From: 3107 sp001483205
GTDB taxonomy: Bacteria; Pseudomonadota; Alphaproteobacteria; Rhodobacterales; Rhodobacteraceae
Assembly (NCBI GenBank): GCA_964291375.2
Contig: OZ219809.1
Location: forward strand, 1,178,001 to 1,242,000
Length of the DNA stretch: 64,000 nucleotides
Direction of reading: 5' to 3'
In this document: piece after piece, positions 17,241 to 26,364 of the stretch
Numbering within the stretch: the stretch's first letter is position 1
Layout of the letters: every line of letters starts with the position of its first letter
Position numbers and translations under genes: made by a program
Notes under the pieces: model-generated
Seen by the model: only the letters and a program-made list of their open reading frames with translations
Database searches by the model: none
Told to the model about the DNA's origin: nothing

Positions 17241-17381
17241 CACCGATTGATCCGACTGCCCGCCCCCGTCATCCGGAAACCTGCCACCACCGCCTTCACC
17301 CTTGAAATCCCCCGCCCGCGCCTTTAGGTCAGGCCCGTCCGGGCACCACCCCCTCACGGCGCACAGTCGGAAACCGAACCC

Positions 17382-18278
17382 ATGAGCAACTATTCCAACC
17401 TCCCCGCCCCGTCGCCGGAGCAGGGACTGAACCGCTATCTTCAGGAAATCCGCAAATTCCCCCTGCTGGAGCCGGAAGAGGAATACATGCTGGCCAAGCG
17501 CTGGGCCGACCATCAGGATTCCGGGGCCGCGCACAAGATGGTCACCAGCCACCTGCGGCTGGCGGCCAAGATCGCCATGGGCTATCGCGGCTATGGCCTG
17601 CCCCAGGCCGAGGTCATTTCCGAGGCGAATGTCGGCCTGATGCAGGCGGTGAAACGCTTTGACCCCGAGCGGGGCTTTCGGCTCGCCACCTACGCGATGT
17701 GGTGGATTCGCGCCGCAATTCAGGAATATATCCTGCGGTCGTGGTCGCTGGTCAAGCTGGGCACCACATCGGCGCAGAAAAAGCTGTTTTTCAACCTGCG
17801 CAAGGCCAAGGCGCGGATCGGGGCGCTGGATGAGGGCGACCTGCGGCCAGAGTCGGTCAGCCGGATCGCCCATGACCTGAACGTGACCGAGCAGGATGTC
17901 ATCTCGATGAACCGCCGCCTGTCGGGGGGGGATGCGTCGCTCAATGTCACCATCGGGGCCGATGGCGAGGGGGCGATGCAGTGGCAGGACTGGCTGGAGG
18001 ACGAAAGCGCGGACCAGGCCGGGGATTACGAAGCAGAGGATGAGCTTGCGGTGCGGCGCGCGCTGCTGGCCGAGGCGATGGAGGTGCTGAATGAGCGGGA
18101 ACGGGACATCCTGACCTGCCGCCGTCTGACCGAACAGCCGATGACATTGGAAGAGTTGTCCGGCCGGTTCGGGGTCAGCCGCGAGCGCATTCGCCAGATC
18201 GAGGTCCGTGCCTTTGAGAAGCTGCAACAGCGGATGCGGGAGCTGGCCCGTGACAAGGGGTTGCTGGGGGGCCGGTGA
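17382..18278 (+). CDS. rpoH: RNA polymerase sigma factor RpoH (heat-shock sigma-32)
   Basis: A 298-residue group 3 sigma factor. Region 1.2/2.1 includes NRYLQEIRKFPLLEPEEEYMLAKRW, region 2.4 LATYAMWWIRAAIQEYILRSWSLVK, and the RpoH-specific box QKKLFFNLRKAK. Region 4.2 is LEELSGRFGVSRERIRQIEVRAFEKLQQRM. It directs polymerase to heat-shock and, in Rhodobacterales, photo-oxidative stress promoters. Two RpoH paralogues are common in the group (RpoHI, RpoHII), and I cannot tell which this is. The gene is transcribed alone. Confidence 0.95.
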   Translation: MSNYSNLPAPSPEQGLNRYLQEIRKFPLLEPEEEYMLAKRWADHQDSGAAHKMVTSHLRLAAKIAMGYRGYGLPQAEVISEANVGLMQAVKRFDPERGFRLATYAMWWIRAAIQEYILRSWSLVKLGTTSAQKKLFFNLRKAKARIGALDEGDLRPESVSRIAHDLNVTEQDVISMNRRLSGGDASLNVTIGADGEGAMQWQDWLEDESADQAGDYEAEDELAVRRALLAEAMEVLNERERDILTCRRLTEQPMTLEELSGRFGVSRERIRQIEVRAFEKLQQRMRELARDKGLLGGR

Positions 18279-18339
18279 GGGGCGGGTTTGGGCTGCGAGC
18301 GGTGCAACACACCTAAATGTTGTGTTCCTATCGGTCTGC

Positions 18340-18368
18340 TTGCATTTTGAAATGAATAGCATTACATT
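18340..18368 (+). promoter_or_regulatory. Predicted promoter of the hicB/hicA-like operon
   Basis: TTGCAT (18340-18345), a 17-bp spacer and TACATT (18363-18368) form a reasonable sigma-70-type promoter 30 bp before the first start codon. Imperfect repeats GAAATGA / CATTTTC around the -10 could be an operator for an autoregulating antitoxin. Confidence 0.45.
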
Positions 18369-18397
18369 TTCATTGGAATCACGGTCAAGAGGGTAGC

Positions 18398-18724
18398 ATG
18401 TCAAAGGTCATCACTATCCAAGCGAATGTAAGGTGGCGCGCCGAACGTGGCGAGAACCCGGAGCGCTGGGTCGGCTTTTGTGATGAACTCGGAATCACAA
18501 CCGAGGCCGGGTCGCTGGACGAGCTTCACTCGCTGATTCCGGAGGCCATAAGTATCCTTCTGGCTGATCTTCTGGAAGACAATGAGCTTGACACATTCCT
18601 CAGTGTGAGAGGATGGGAATCTTCGGAGAAAACGGATATGCGGGCATCCCATCCCTCTGAAGTTCATATCCCGTGGCACTTAATTTACGAGGCGCAAAAT
18701 GATCCAAAAAGAGCATTTGCTTAA
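18398..18724 (+). CDS. DUF1902 / HicB-like antitoxin
   Basis: A 108-residue protein. ITIQANVRWRAERGENPERWVGFCDELGITTEAGSLDELHSLIPEAISILLADLL fits the DUF1902 / HicB-type partial RNase H fold seen in antitoxins. It overlaps the next small gene by 26 bp, typical of a toxin-antitoxin pair. Classical hicAB has the toxin first; here the HicB-like gene leads. Codon use is AT-richer than in the surrounding housekeeping genes, suggesting an acquired module. Confidence 0.72.
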   Translation: MSKVITIQANVRWRAERGENPERWVGFCDELGITTEAGSLDELHSLIPEAISILLADLLEDNELDTFLSVRGWESSEKTDMRASHPSEVHIPWHLIYEAQNDPKRAFA

Positions 18725-18929
18725 GGCGATCCGGAAAAAAGGATATATGTTCAAGCGGCAAACCGATAGAATCGAACTTTACAAGCTGAAGGGCGGCACG
18801 AATCGCGTTCAACTGCGAAAAATCGCCCTTCACGATAACAAGGCAGCGAAGGCCATTTTGAAAGCCGCCGGATACAGCGATTCAGAGATTGAAGATTTTA
18901 TTGCCGAATGCAATACAAACACCCATTGA
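18699..18929 (+). CDS. Small basic HicA-like toxin candidate
   Basis: A 76-residue protein, MIQKEHLLKAIRKKGYMFKR then TNRVQLRKIALHDNKAAKAI and LKAAGYSDSEIEDFIAE. The short alpha-beta-beta-beta-alpha outline and lysine-rich surface resemble HicA/YcfA mRNA interferases, but the usual GSHxxF motif with catalytic His is absent (it reads RIELYKLKGG), so activity is uncertain. GAGG lies 6-9 bases before the start, inside the antitoxin gene. An alternative is a separate DUF family that pairs with DUF1902. Confidence 0.6.
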   Translation: MIQKEHLLKAIRKKGYMFKRQTDRIELYKLKGGTNRVQLRKIALHDNKAAKAILKAAGYSDSEIEDFIAECNTNTH

Positions 18930-19012
18930 AACAACCCCCAGCATAACAGCGCATCGGCGGTCAAACTGCCCGCTCAGGCGCTTGCACCACGCACACACGG
19001 CCACCGTGCCCC

Positions 19013-20617
19013 TCACCGCCCCCGGCAGGCCTGCACGAACTCAAGCAACAGGCGGGTTGAGCCGTCCTTATGACCGGCGGGGTGGTCCGCTGAAACCAGC
19101 GGCTCCATGTCGCGGGCCAGTGCCTTGCCCAACTCCACCCCCCACTGGTCAAACGAATTGATCCCCAACAGCGCCCCCTCAACAAACACCCGGTGCTCGT
19201 AAAGCGCGATGATCTGCCCCAGCGCATACGGGGTCAGTTTCGGATAAACCAGCGTCGTCGAGGGCCGGTTGCCGGGAAAGGCCCGGTGGCGCGCCTGCCG
19301 CTCAAGCGCCTCGCCATCAGGACCGGCCCCGGCCATCCCCCCGGCAGAAGGGTCGCGCCCCAGCATCAACGCCTCTGATTGCGCCAGGCAATTCGCGACC
19401 AACAACCGGTGGTGATGGTCGAGCGCCGCCTCATGCCCCTCTGCGGCGACCAGAAACTCGCACGGGATGATCCGGGTGCCCTGATGGATAAGCTGATAAA
19501 AGGCGTGCTGTCCGTTGGTGCCCGGCTCTCCCCACACCACCGGGCCGGACGGAACCGGCAGAGGCCCGCCATCCATCGCAACCCCCTTGCCGTTCGATTC
19601 CATCTCTAGCTGTTGCAGATAGGCGGGCAGGCGCGCAAGGCGCTGATCATATGGCAGCACGGCGCGGGTCGCATAGCCACAGCCCTGATTGTGCCATATC
19701 CCGACCAGCGCCAGCACGACCGGCATATTTTCCGCCAACGGCGCGGTGCGGAAATGCCGGTCCATCGCCTCGGCACCGCCAAGGAACGCGCCGAAATCCT
19801 CTGCCCCCACCGCGATCATCAGCGACAGACCGACAGGCCCCCACACGGAATAACGCCCCCCGACCCAATCGCCAAAGCCAAAGACACGCCCCGGCGCGAT
19901 GCCAAAGGCGGCGGCGCGCTCTCCGGCGGCAGAGATGGCGGCGAACTGCGCCCCCGGCTCCCCCACCCCGGTGGCCATCCACGCACGGGCGGCCTCAGCG
20001 TTGGTCATCGTCTCGACCGTGGTGAAGGTTTTGGACGCAACGATGATCAGCGTCGTTTCGGGCACCAGCCCCGAAAGCGTGTCGTGAATATCCGCCCCGT
20101 CCACATTCGAGACGAAATGACAGCGCGGACCGTCGTGACAGGGGGCGAGCGCCCGCACCGCCATGGCCGGGCCGAGATCGGAACCGCCGATGCCGATATT
20201 GACCACATCGGTGATCCGCCCCCCCTGTCCGGTGAAACGTCCGGCCCTGACATCCCCGGCAAAGCGGCGCATATGTTCAAGGGTGGCCCGGACACCTGGC
20301 ATGACATCGCGGCCATCCAGCATGACCGGCCCGCCATTCAGATTGCGCAGCGCCGTATGCAGGACGGCCCGGTCCTCGGTCTGATTGATCCGCGCGCCGG
20401 AAAACATCGCCTCCCGCTGCGCCTCCAGCCCCGATGCCGCCGCCATGTCCACAAGCACGCCGAATGTCGTATCGTCGATACTGGTCTTGGAAAAGTCGAG
20501 CAGCAGATCACCGGCGCGGACCGAAAATTTCCGTGCCCGCTCTGTGTCCCTGAAAAGATCGGCGATGCGGCGGTCTTTGGCCAGGGCGGCCAGACGGCGG
20601 AGCCGGTCCCACTCCAT
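19013..20617 (-). CDS. pgi: Glucose-6-phosphate isomerase
   Basis: Interconverts glucose-6-phosphate and fructose-6-phosphate. The 534-residue protein starts MEWDRLRRLAALAKDRR at 20617. The sugar-phosphate site is NIGIGGSDLGPAM and FVSNVDGADIHDTL, with IIVASKTFTTVETMTNA, GGRYSVWGPVGLSL and the catalytic Lys region NSFDQWGVELGKALA. It is the last gene of zwf-pgl-pgi, 2 bp after the pgl stop. With pgl and zwf it feeds the Entner-Doudoroff and oxidative pentose phosphate routes; edd and eda are not here. Confidence 0.96.
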   Translation of the reverse strand: MEWDRLRRLAALAKDRRIADLFRDTERARKFSVRAGDLLLDFSKTSIDDTTFGVLVDMAAASGLEAQREAMFSGARINQTEDRAVLHTALRNLNGGPVMLDGRDVMPGVRATLEHMRRFAGDVRAGRFTGQGGRITDVVNIGIGGSDLGPAMAVRALAPCHDGPRCHFVSNVDGADIHDTLSGLVPETTLIIVASKTFTTVETMTNAEAARAWMATGVGEPGAQFAAISAAGERAAAFGIAPGRVFGFGDWVGGRYSVWGPVGLSLMIAVGAEDFGAFLGGAEAMDRHFRTAPLAENMPVVLALVGIWHNQGCGYATRAVLPYDQRLARLPAYLQQLEMESNGKGVAMDGGPLPVPSGPVVWGEPGTNGQHAFYQLIHQGTRIIPCEFLVAAEGHEAALDHHHRLLVANCLAQSEALMLGRDPSAGGMAGAGPDGEALERQARHRAFPGNRPSTTLVYPKLTPYALGQIIALYEHRVFVEGALLGINSFDQWGVELGKALARDMEPLVSADHPAGHKDGSTRLLLEFVQACRGR

Positions 20618-20619
20618 GA

Positions 20620-21294
20620 TCACGCCGCCCAATGCACGGAAATGTCGTCAAGCAGCGCAGAGACCGGCGCGCGCTCCGGGTCGTTCAGCCGCCGCGCCTG
20701 ATGCAGGGCCGCGCGCTTACCTGCCCCCAGAATCAGCAGATGGGCGTTTATGGCCCCTTTCAGCGCCGGAACCGTCAGGCTGATACGCGCTTCCGCTGTG
20801 CCGGGGGGGTGCTGAGCCGACAGGATCGGGGCGCGGGGACTGATCGCCGCCCGCAATCCCGGTGCGCCCGGAAACAGCGACGCGGTGTGCATGTCGTCCC
20901 CCATCCCCAGCAACAGAATGTCAACCGGCAGCAGCGGCCCGATGCCACGGGCCAGGTCCGGCAGGGCATCCTCGGGGGTTTCCGCCGGGATATAGAGCGG
21001 CACGAGCCGGGCCTTCGCCGCCCGGTTCGTCAGCAACCTCTGCCGCACCAGCCGGGTGTTGGACCGCGCATCACCCTCTGCCACCCAGCGCTCATCGGTC
21101 AGCATGACATCAACCCGCTCCCACTCCAGGTCTGCCGCCGAGAGCACATCGAATAACGGCCCCGGCGTCGTGCCGCCCGGAACGGCAAGGGTGGCCCGCG
21201 CCTTGTGGGTCAGCGCCGCGCTCAGCTCTTCGGCCAGGGTCGCCGCCAGACCGGTCATCAGCGCATCGCGGTCGGGATATTCAATGATGTTCAC
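20620..21294 (-). CDS. pgl: 6-phosphogluconolactonase
   Basis: Hydrolyses 6-phosphogluconolactone made by Zwf. A DevB-type protein with TLAVPGGTTPGPLFDVLSAADLEW, VDVMLTDERWVAEGDARSN and PVDILLLGMGDDMHTASLFPG. I choose GTG at 21294 (reading MNIIEYPDRDAL), which overlaps the zwf stop as GTGA and follows GGGAGATC; an in-frame ATG at 21312 would lie deeper in zwf. This gives 224 residues, the usual size. Confidence 0.94.
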   Translation of the reverse strand: MNIIEYPDRDALMTGLAATLAEELSAALTHKARATLAVPGGTTPGPLFDVLSAADLEWERVDVMLTDERWVAEGDARSNTRLVRQRLLTNRAAKARLVPLYIPAETPEDALPDLARGIGPLLPVDILLLGMGDDMHTASLFPGAPGLRAAISPRAPILSAQHPPGTAEARISLTVPALKGAINAHLLILGAGKRAALHQARRLNDPERAPVSALLDDISVHWAA

Positions 21295-22745
21295 TTGCCG
21301 ATCTCCCGCCATCTGCGCCCGTCCCGGTGCAACAGCATCAGCGAATCGTCCGGCCCGGCCCCGCCGGGGTCATATGCCACCGGCGCGTCGCCGCGGGCCT
21401 CCCATGCGGCGATGATCGGGTCGGTCCAGGCCCAGGCGGCTTCGACCTCATCCCCGCGCATGAACAGCGTCTGGTTGCCCCGGATCACATCCATAATCAG
21501 CCGTTCATACGCATCCGGGATGTCGAGGCCCTTCGGCCCCAGTGCCTCGGCAAAACTCATGTCAAGCGGCACGTCGATCAGGCGCATCCCGCCGGGGCCG
21601 GGTTCTTTGATCGTCACCCGCAGGTCCATGCCCTCATCCGGTTGCAGCCGGATAACCAGCACATTTCCGCGCCGTGGCCCGCGCGGGCCGAAAATCGAAT
21701 GGGGCGGATCCTTGAACACCACCGCAATCTCGGAAACACGCGCGCGCAGGCGCTTGCCGGTGCGCAGATAGAACGGCGTTCCCTTCCAGCGCCAGTTGGA
21801 CAGGTGGCATTTGAGGGCGACGAAGCTCTCTGTTGTGCTGCTCGGGTTCTGTGCCTCGTCGCGATAACAGGCCGCGCCGCCGCCAGCCCGGTATTGCCCG
21901 CGCACGATCTCGGCAGGCGCAACCGGGTCAAGTGCGCGGATGACTTTCAGCTTTTCGTCCCGCACCGCGTCGGGGTCGAATATGCTCGGCGGTTCCATCG
22001 CGGTCAGGCACAAAAGCTGCATCAGGTGATTCTGCACCATGTCGCGAACCGCGCCAGAGCGGTCATAATACGGCCCCCGCCCGTCAATGCCGACGGTTTC
22101 CGCCACGGTTATCTGGATGTGATCGACATATTGGGCGTTCCAAAGCGGCTCGAACAGCATGTTGCCAAAGCGCACGGCCATCAGGTTCTGCACCGTTTCC
22201 TTGCCCAGATAATGGTCGATGCGGTAAATCCGGTGTTCGTCGAACGACCCGGCCAGAACCGCGTTCAGTTCCCGCGCTGACCGCAAATCCCTGCCAAAGG
22301 GCTTTTCGACCACGATGCGGGCGCTGTCGCCGACCAGCCCGTGATCATGCAGCCGCCCGGCGATTGGCGCAAAAAGCTGTGGCCCGACCGAAAAATAGAA
22401 GGCCCTGATCACATCGGCACGCAACATCGCCTGCAAGTTCTGCCAGCCCTTGTCTTCGGTCGCATCAAGCGGCGTGTAGTCAATCGCCGACAGAAAACCG
22501 GCCAGCATGTCCGCGCTGATCTTGTCTTTCGGCACATGCTGCCGGATGGCGTCCTGCACCACGGCACGAAAGGCATCGCGGCCCATATCGCTGCGCGCTG
22601 CACCGATGATCCGGGCGCTTTCGGGCATCTGACCGGCATGGAACAGCCGATAGAGCGCGGGCAGGATTTTCCGCCGGGCCAGATCGCCGGTCGCGCCGAT
22701 GATCACGAGGTCGAAATTCTCGACCGGGATTATTCTGGAAACCAT
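21291..22745 (-). CDS. zwf: Glucose-6-phosphate 1-dehydrogenase
   Basis: NAD(P)-dependent oxidation of glucose-6-phosphate, first gene of zwf-pgl-pgi. The 484-residue protein starts MVSRIIPVENFDLVIIGATGDLARRKILPALY at 22745, with AAAGAG upstream. The substrate and catalytic motif is YRIDHYLGKETVQNLMAVRFGN, preceded by RIVVEKPFGRDL; the Lys and His of this motif are intact. It is followed by a 4-bp GTGA overlap with pgl. Confidence 0.97.
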   Translation of the reverse strand: MVSRIIPVENFDLVIIGATGDLARRKILPALYRLFHAGQMPESARIIGAARSDMGRDAFRAVVQDAIRQHVPKDKISADMLAGFLSAIDYTPLDATEDKGWQNLQAMLRADVIRAFYFSVGPQLFAPIAGRLHDHGLVGDSARIVVEKPFGRDLRSARELNAVLAGSFDEHRIYRIDHYLGKETVQNLMAVRFGNMLFEPLWNAQYVDHIQITVAETVGIDGRGPYYDRSGAVRDMVQNHLMQLLCLTAMEPPSIFDPDAVRDEKLKVIRALDPVAPAEIVRGQYRAGGGAACYRDEAQNPSSTTESFVALKCHLSNWRWKGTPFYLRTGKRLRARVSEIAVVFKDPPHSIFGPRGPRRGNVLVIRLQPDEGMDLRVTIKEPGPGGMRLIDVPLDMSFAEALGPKGLDIPDAYERLIMDVIRGNQTLFMRGDEVEAAWAWTDPIIAAWEARGDAPVAYDPGGAGPDDSLMLLHRDGRRWREIGK

Positions 22746-22825
22746 CGTCTCTTTCCTGTCCGTAACGGGTCCGCGCCACAGAGCGCCACTATCGTCTGCC
22801 CCAAGGGGGGTGTCAGAGCCGGGGC

Positions 22826-23410
22826 CTATGCTTCCAGCTCGGCATCCCAATACAGGAAGTCGATCCAGCTTTCATGCTGAAAATTGGGCGGGAATTTCCG
22901 GCCCATATTCTGCAATTCATGCACCGAGGGCCGCCGGGGTGGTTTGCGCAGGCGCATCCGGGCCTGGCGCAGCGACCGCGACCCCTTGTGCAGGTTGCAG
23001 GACGAACAGGCGGCGACAACATTTTCCCAGCTTGTGACGCCCCCGGCAGAGCGCGGGATGACATGATCAAAGGTCAGTTCGCCGGTCGCGCCGCAATACT
23101 GGCATTGGAACGCATCCCGCAGGAACAGGTTGAACCGGGTGAATGCCACCCGTCTTTTCGGTTTCACATATTCCCTGAGCACGACGACCGAGGGGATGCG
23201 GAGCTCTACCGACGGGCTGCGCACCACCTGATCATATTCGGCGACGATGACCACCCGGTCCAGAAACGCCGCCTTGACCGCTTCCTGCCATGGCCAGAGG
23301 GACAGCGGATAATAGGACAGCGGGCGATAGTCGGCGTTCAGAACCAGCGCCGGATGGCGGCGCAGGTTCTGCGGGTCATGGGTAAAATGGGTTCTGAAAT
23401 CTCCGTCCAT
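22826..23410 (-). CDS. HNH endonuclease family protein
   Basis: A 194-residue protein starting MDGDFRTHFTHDPQ at 23410. The zinc/HNH core is CQYCGATGELTFDHVIPRSAGGVTSWENVVAACSSCNLHKGSRS (residues about 106-149), with two CxxC pairs and the catalytic DHVIPRS. This single-domain protein with NADYRPLSYYPLSLWPWQEAV at the N terminus is conserved across Rhodobacterales outside phages, so a housekeeping or defence nuclease role is possible but unproven. It is convergent with nothing and precedes zwf on the same strand. Confidence 0.88.
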   Translation of the reverse strand: MDGDFRTHFTHDPQNLRRHPALVLNADYRPLSYYPLSLWPWQEAVKAAFLDRVVIVAEYDQVVRSPSVELRIPSVVVLREYVKPKRRVAFTRFNLFLRDAFQCQYCGATGELTFDHVIPRSAGGVTSWENVVAACSSCNLHKGSRSLRQARMRLRKPPRRPSVHELQNMGRKFPPNFQHESWIDFLYWDAELEA

Positions 23411-23711
23411 TGCGCCACGGCTCCGTGTCTGTTCTGTGTCCTGCCCTCTGTTCGGGGCGGAAAGACCCACCACCTGCATGTGGATAACTATATATCGGGC
23501 CGCCATCTGGCAAGCCCCCATGATCTGTGAGGAGCCGGGGCGGTGAGTCCGGGCACTCCGGCGGGGCGCGCCGCACGCCTCATTGAGAGGCAGCGTTTTG
23601 TCACAGACAATCGGGCGCAAATCGTGGATAAGGGCCATGACCCCGCCGGAAACCGGCAATTTCCGGCGCGCGGTGTCACGGGTGATGCGCAACAAACCGA
23701 AAGGAAAACGG

Positions 23712-24587
23712 ATGAAAATCGGATTTGTCGGTCTTGGCAATATGGGCGCGCCGATGGCCCGGAACCTCGCCGCCGCCGGGCATCAGATCACCGGTTTCGA
23801 TCTGGTCGCCCCCTGCCCGACAGGCGTCACCCCGGCCCGGAACGGCGCAGAGGCCGCCACGGGGGCAGAGGTCGTCATCACCATGCTGCCTTCCGGCCCG
23901 ATTCTGCGCGACGTGGCCGCGGGCATTCATGGCGCGATGACGGCAGGCGCGGTGCATCTGGATTGCTCGACGGTGGATGTCGAAAGCGCGCAGGCGGTGG
24001 CACAGGCGGCGACAGGTGCCGGGTTGCAGGCGCTTGATGCCCCTGTCTCCGGCGGCGTCGGGGGCGCGCAGGCGGGAACGCTGACCTTCATGGCGGGCGG
24101 GCCGCAGACGGCGTTCGACAAGGCCGCGCCCCTCTTCGCCGTCATGGGGCAAAAGGCAGTTCTGTGCGGCGGCCCCGGCATGGGACAGGCGGCGAAAATC
24201 TGCAACAATATGATCCTTGGCGTCACCATGATCGGCACCTGCGAGGCGTTCGCGCTTGCCGACAGGCTGGGGCTTGACCGGCAGGCGATGTTCGATGTGG
24301 TTTCGACCTCTTCCGGGTCAAGCTGGACGATGACCGCCTATTGCCCGGCACCCGGTGTCGGCCCGGACAGCCCCGCCGACAACGACTATCGGCCCGGATT
24401 TGCCGCCGAGCTGATGCTGAAGGATTTGCGGCTGGCGCAGCAGGCGGCAGAAGCGGCGGGTGCCGACACCCCATTGGGGGAAGCGGCGCGCGACCTCTAT
24501 GCCCGGTTTGTCGGGGCCGGGGGCGGAGAGGGCCGCGATTTCAGCGCCATGCTGCCGTGGTTTGAGGGCCGCAGGCGGCGGGGGTGA
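23712..24587 (+). CDS. mmsB: 3-hydroxyisobutyrate dehydrogenase
   Basis: NAD-dependent oxidation of 3-hydroxyisobutyrate to methylmalonate semialdehyde in valine breakdown. It is 291 residues: MKIGFVGLGNMGAPMARNLA (nucleotide fold), LDAPVSGGVGGAQAGTLTFMAGG (substrate signature), catalytic Lys in AAKICNNMILGVTMIGTCEAF, and a C-terminal helical domain. The start at 23712 follows AAGGAAAACGG. Related beta-hydroxyacid dehydrogenases share the fold, but the GQAAKICNNM and GSSWTMTAYCPAPG blocks favour MmsB. Confidence 0.93.
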   Translation: MKIGFVGLGNMGAPMARNLAAAGHQITGFDLVAPCPTGVTPARNGAEAATGAEVVITMLPSGPILRDVAAGIHGAMTAGAVHLDCSTVDVESAQAVAQAATGAGLQALDAPVSGGVGGAQAGTLTFMAGGPQTAFDKAAPLFAVMGQKAVLCGGPGMGQAAKICNNMILGVTMIGTCEAFALADRLGLDRQAMFDVVSTSSGSSWTMTAYCPAPGVGPDSPADNDYRPGFAAELMLKDLRLAQQAAEAAGADTPLGEAARDLYARFVGAGGGEGRDFSAMLPWFEGRRRRG

Positions 24588-24690
24588 GGGGAATGAAGGC
24601 GCGCGACAGGCCTGTAAGCCTGCCACTCACCCTTTCACCACCTTGTTGCAGCTTTACGCCGATATGCCGGATAGCGTATGTGGTTCGTCA

Positions 24691-24712
24691 ATGTTCTCTT
24701 GATGTTCTCTTG
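24691..24712. repeat. Perfect tandem duplication upstream of the methyltransferase
   Basis: ATGTTCTCTTG occurs twice head to tail. It lies 48-69 bp before the methyltransferase start, a plausible place for an operator or for a junction scar left when the cassette inserted. Confidence 0.7.
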
Positions 24713-24759
24713 TCAGTATGGCACAGAGATTCCCAAAGCAGAAAACAGGGAGAGAGCGG

Positions 24760-25902
24760 ATGAATTACACTGATCTGCGCGACCGGACCGGGTTGAACAC
24801 GCTTGGGGGTGAATCGTCTTTCCGTTTCATAGACCTGTTCGCCGGGATCGGCGGTTTGCGACGCGCTTTTGATACGCAAACCGGCATAGGGGGTGAGTGC
24901 GTCTTTACCTCGGAATGGGACAAATACGCCCGCATCACCTATGCGGATAACTATGACGAACCCGAAGACGAAATTGCCGGTGATATTACCCGGATCAGCG
25001 AGACCGAGATTCCGCAGCATGAAGTCTTGCTGGCGGGTTTCCCCTGCCAACCCTTTTCGATTGCCGGTGTGTCGAAAAAGAACGCCCTGAAACGCCCGCA
25101 CGGGTTTGCCTGCGAAGATCAGGGCAACCTGTTCTTTGATGTGGCGCGCATCGTCAAACACCATCGCCCGAAGGCGATCCTGCTTGAGAATGTCCGCAAC
25201 CTCGCAAACCATGACAAGGGGCGCACGTTTCGCGTCATTCGCCGGACGCTGGAAGAAGACCTGAAATATGACATCTTCCCGATGATCCTTGATGCCAGGT
25301 CGTGGGTGCCGCAGCACCGGGAACGCATCTTCATCGTCGGTTTCCCGCGTGAGCGTGGCATCAAGGACTTTTCGCTGGAATCACTCAGGAAACGCGATCC
25401 GCTGAGCGGCCCCAAACTATCCACGATTTTGCACCCCGAGGACGGAACGGAAAAAGCCGAAAAGCCCTTCACGACCGGTCCGAAAGCCAGAGTGTCGGGC
25501 AAATACGTTCTGACCGAACACCTGTGGAATTATCTGCAACGCTATGCCGAAAAGCACCGCGCGGCGGGCAATGGTTTCGGGTTTGGTCTGAACGACCCGG
25601 ACGATGTGGCCAGAACATTGTCCGCCCGCTACTACAAGGACGGATCTGAAATCCTGATCCGCCGCCCCGATGGCCCGCCACGTCGCCTTACGCCTCGCGA
25701 ATGCGCCAGGTTGATGGGCTTCGACAAGCCAGGGGAAAGAAAGTTCAGGATTACGGTTTCGGACACACAGGCATACAAGCAGTTTGGCAATGCGGTTGTG
25801 CCACCCGTAGCAACGGATGTGGCGTGTTTGATGTTGCCGCATATTGCCGAGGTTGCGGACGTGGCTGAGGCAGCAAGGGAGGCGCTGGACGAAGTTGCCT
25901 GA
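24760..25902 (+). CDS. DNA (cytosine-5) methyltransferase, EcoRII/Dcm type
   Basis: Transfers a methyl group from SAM to C5 of cytosine. Motif I is FRFIDLFAGIGGLRRAF (21-37), motif IV LAGFPCQPFS with catalytic C96, motif VI ENV (143-145), motif VIII VPQHRERIFIVGFP, motif X QFGNAVVPPVA. About 380 residues from ATG 24760, chosen for GGGAGAG upstream; a 24718 start has none. With the adjoining Vsr and EcoRII-like nuclease the target is probably CCWGG, by inference. M.EcoRII is known to repress its own gene, so the tandem repeat upstream is worth testing as a site. Confidence 0.94.
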   Translation: MNYTDLRDRTGLNTLGGESSFRFIDLFAGIGGLRRAFDTQTGIGGECVFTSEWDKYARITYADNYDEPEDEIAGDITRISETEIPQHEVLLAGFPCQPFSIAGVSKKNALKRPHGFACEDQGNLFFDVARIVKHHRPKAILLENVRNLANHDKGRTFRVIRRTLEEDLKYDIFPMILDARSWVPQHRERIFIVGFPRERGIKDFSLESLRKRDPLSGPKLSTILHPEDGTEKAEKPFTTGPKARVSGKYVLTEHLWNYLQRYAEKHRAAGNGFGFGLNDPDDVARTLSARYYKDGSEILIRRPDGPPRRLTPRECARLMGFDKPGERKFRITVSDTQAYKQFGNAVVPPVATDVACLMLPHIAEVADVAEAAREALDEVA

Positions 25903-26353
25903 CGTTCACGACCAGGAAACGAGAAGCCGCAACATGGCGGCTGTCAGGGCACGCGACACAAAGCCCGAGAGGTTATTGCGCTCTGCCCTGCATCGTGCGG
26001 GTTACCGGTTTCGGTTACATGCGTCACTGCCTGGTAAGCCGGACCTGGCGTTGACAAAATATCGCGCGACAGTATTCGTTCATGGTTGCTTCTGGCACAT
26101 GCACGATTGCCCCCGGTTCAAACAGCCCGGCGGCGAAAATACAGAGTTCTGGCGGGCAAAGCTGGCCCGCAATGCCGAGCGTGACCGGGAAGTGACAAGC
26201 GAGATTCTGGCGGCCGGCTGGCGGCAGCTTGTAGTCTGGGAGTGTGCGCTGGTCGGGAAAGGGCGGCTTGACTTGGCCACGGTTGTTGCCGGAATTGGCG
26301 CATGGCTCAAGTCCGGCGCAGAAACCGGCGAGATCGCCGGAGATTTTGACTGA
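25895..26353 (+). CDS. vsr: Very short patch repair endonuclease
   Basis: Nicks next to T in T:G mismatches produced by deamination of 5-methylcytosine, limiting mutation at Dcm-type sites. The core reads DTKPERLLRSALHRAGYRFRLH, LPGKPDLALTKYRATVFVHGCFWHMHDC, with catalytic D50 and the metal/zinc-site His and Cys. I choose TTG at 25895 (MPDVHDQETRSRNM), which overlaps the methyltransferase stop, because this matches known Vsr N termini and has AGGGAGG upstream. Translationally coupled to the methyltransferase. Confidence 0.93.
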   Translation: MPDVHDQETRSRNMAAVRARDTKPERLLRSALHRAGYRFRLHASLPGKPDLALTKYRATVFVHGCFWHMHDCPRFKQPGGENTEFWRAKLARNAERDREVTSEILAAGWRQLVVWECALVGKGRLDLATVVAGIGAWLKSGAETGEIAGDFD

Positions 26354-26364
26354 AGGGGGGCATA

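Noticed and set aside
24588..24759. attL copy of the tRNA-Thr 3' end at the left border of the restriction cassette.
   Set aside because: Read by eye, no stretch resembling GGTGCCGCAGGGGAGG is present, and no integrase gene is nearby.
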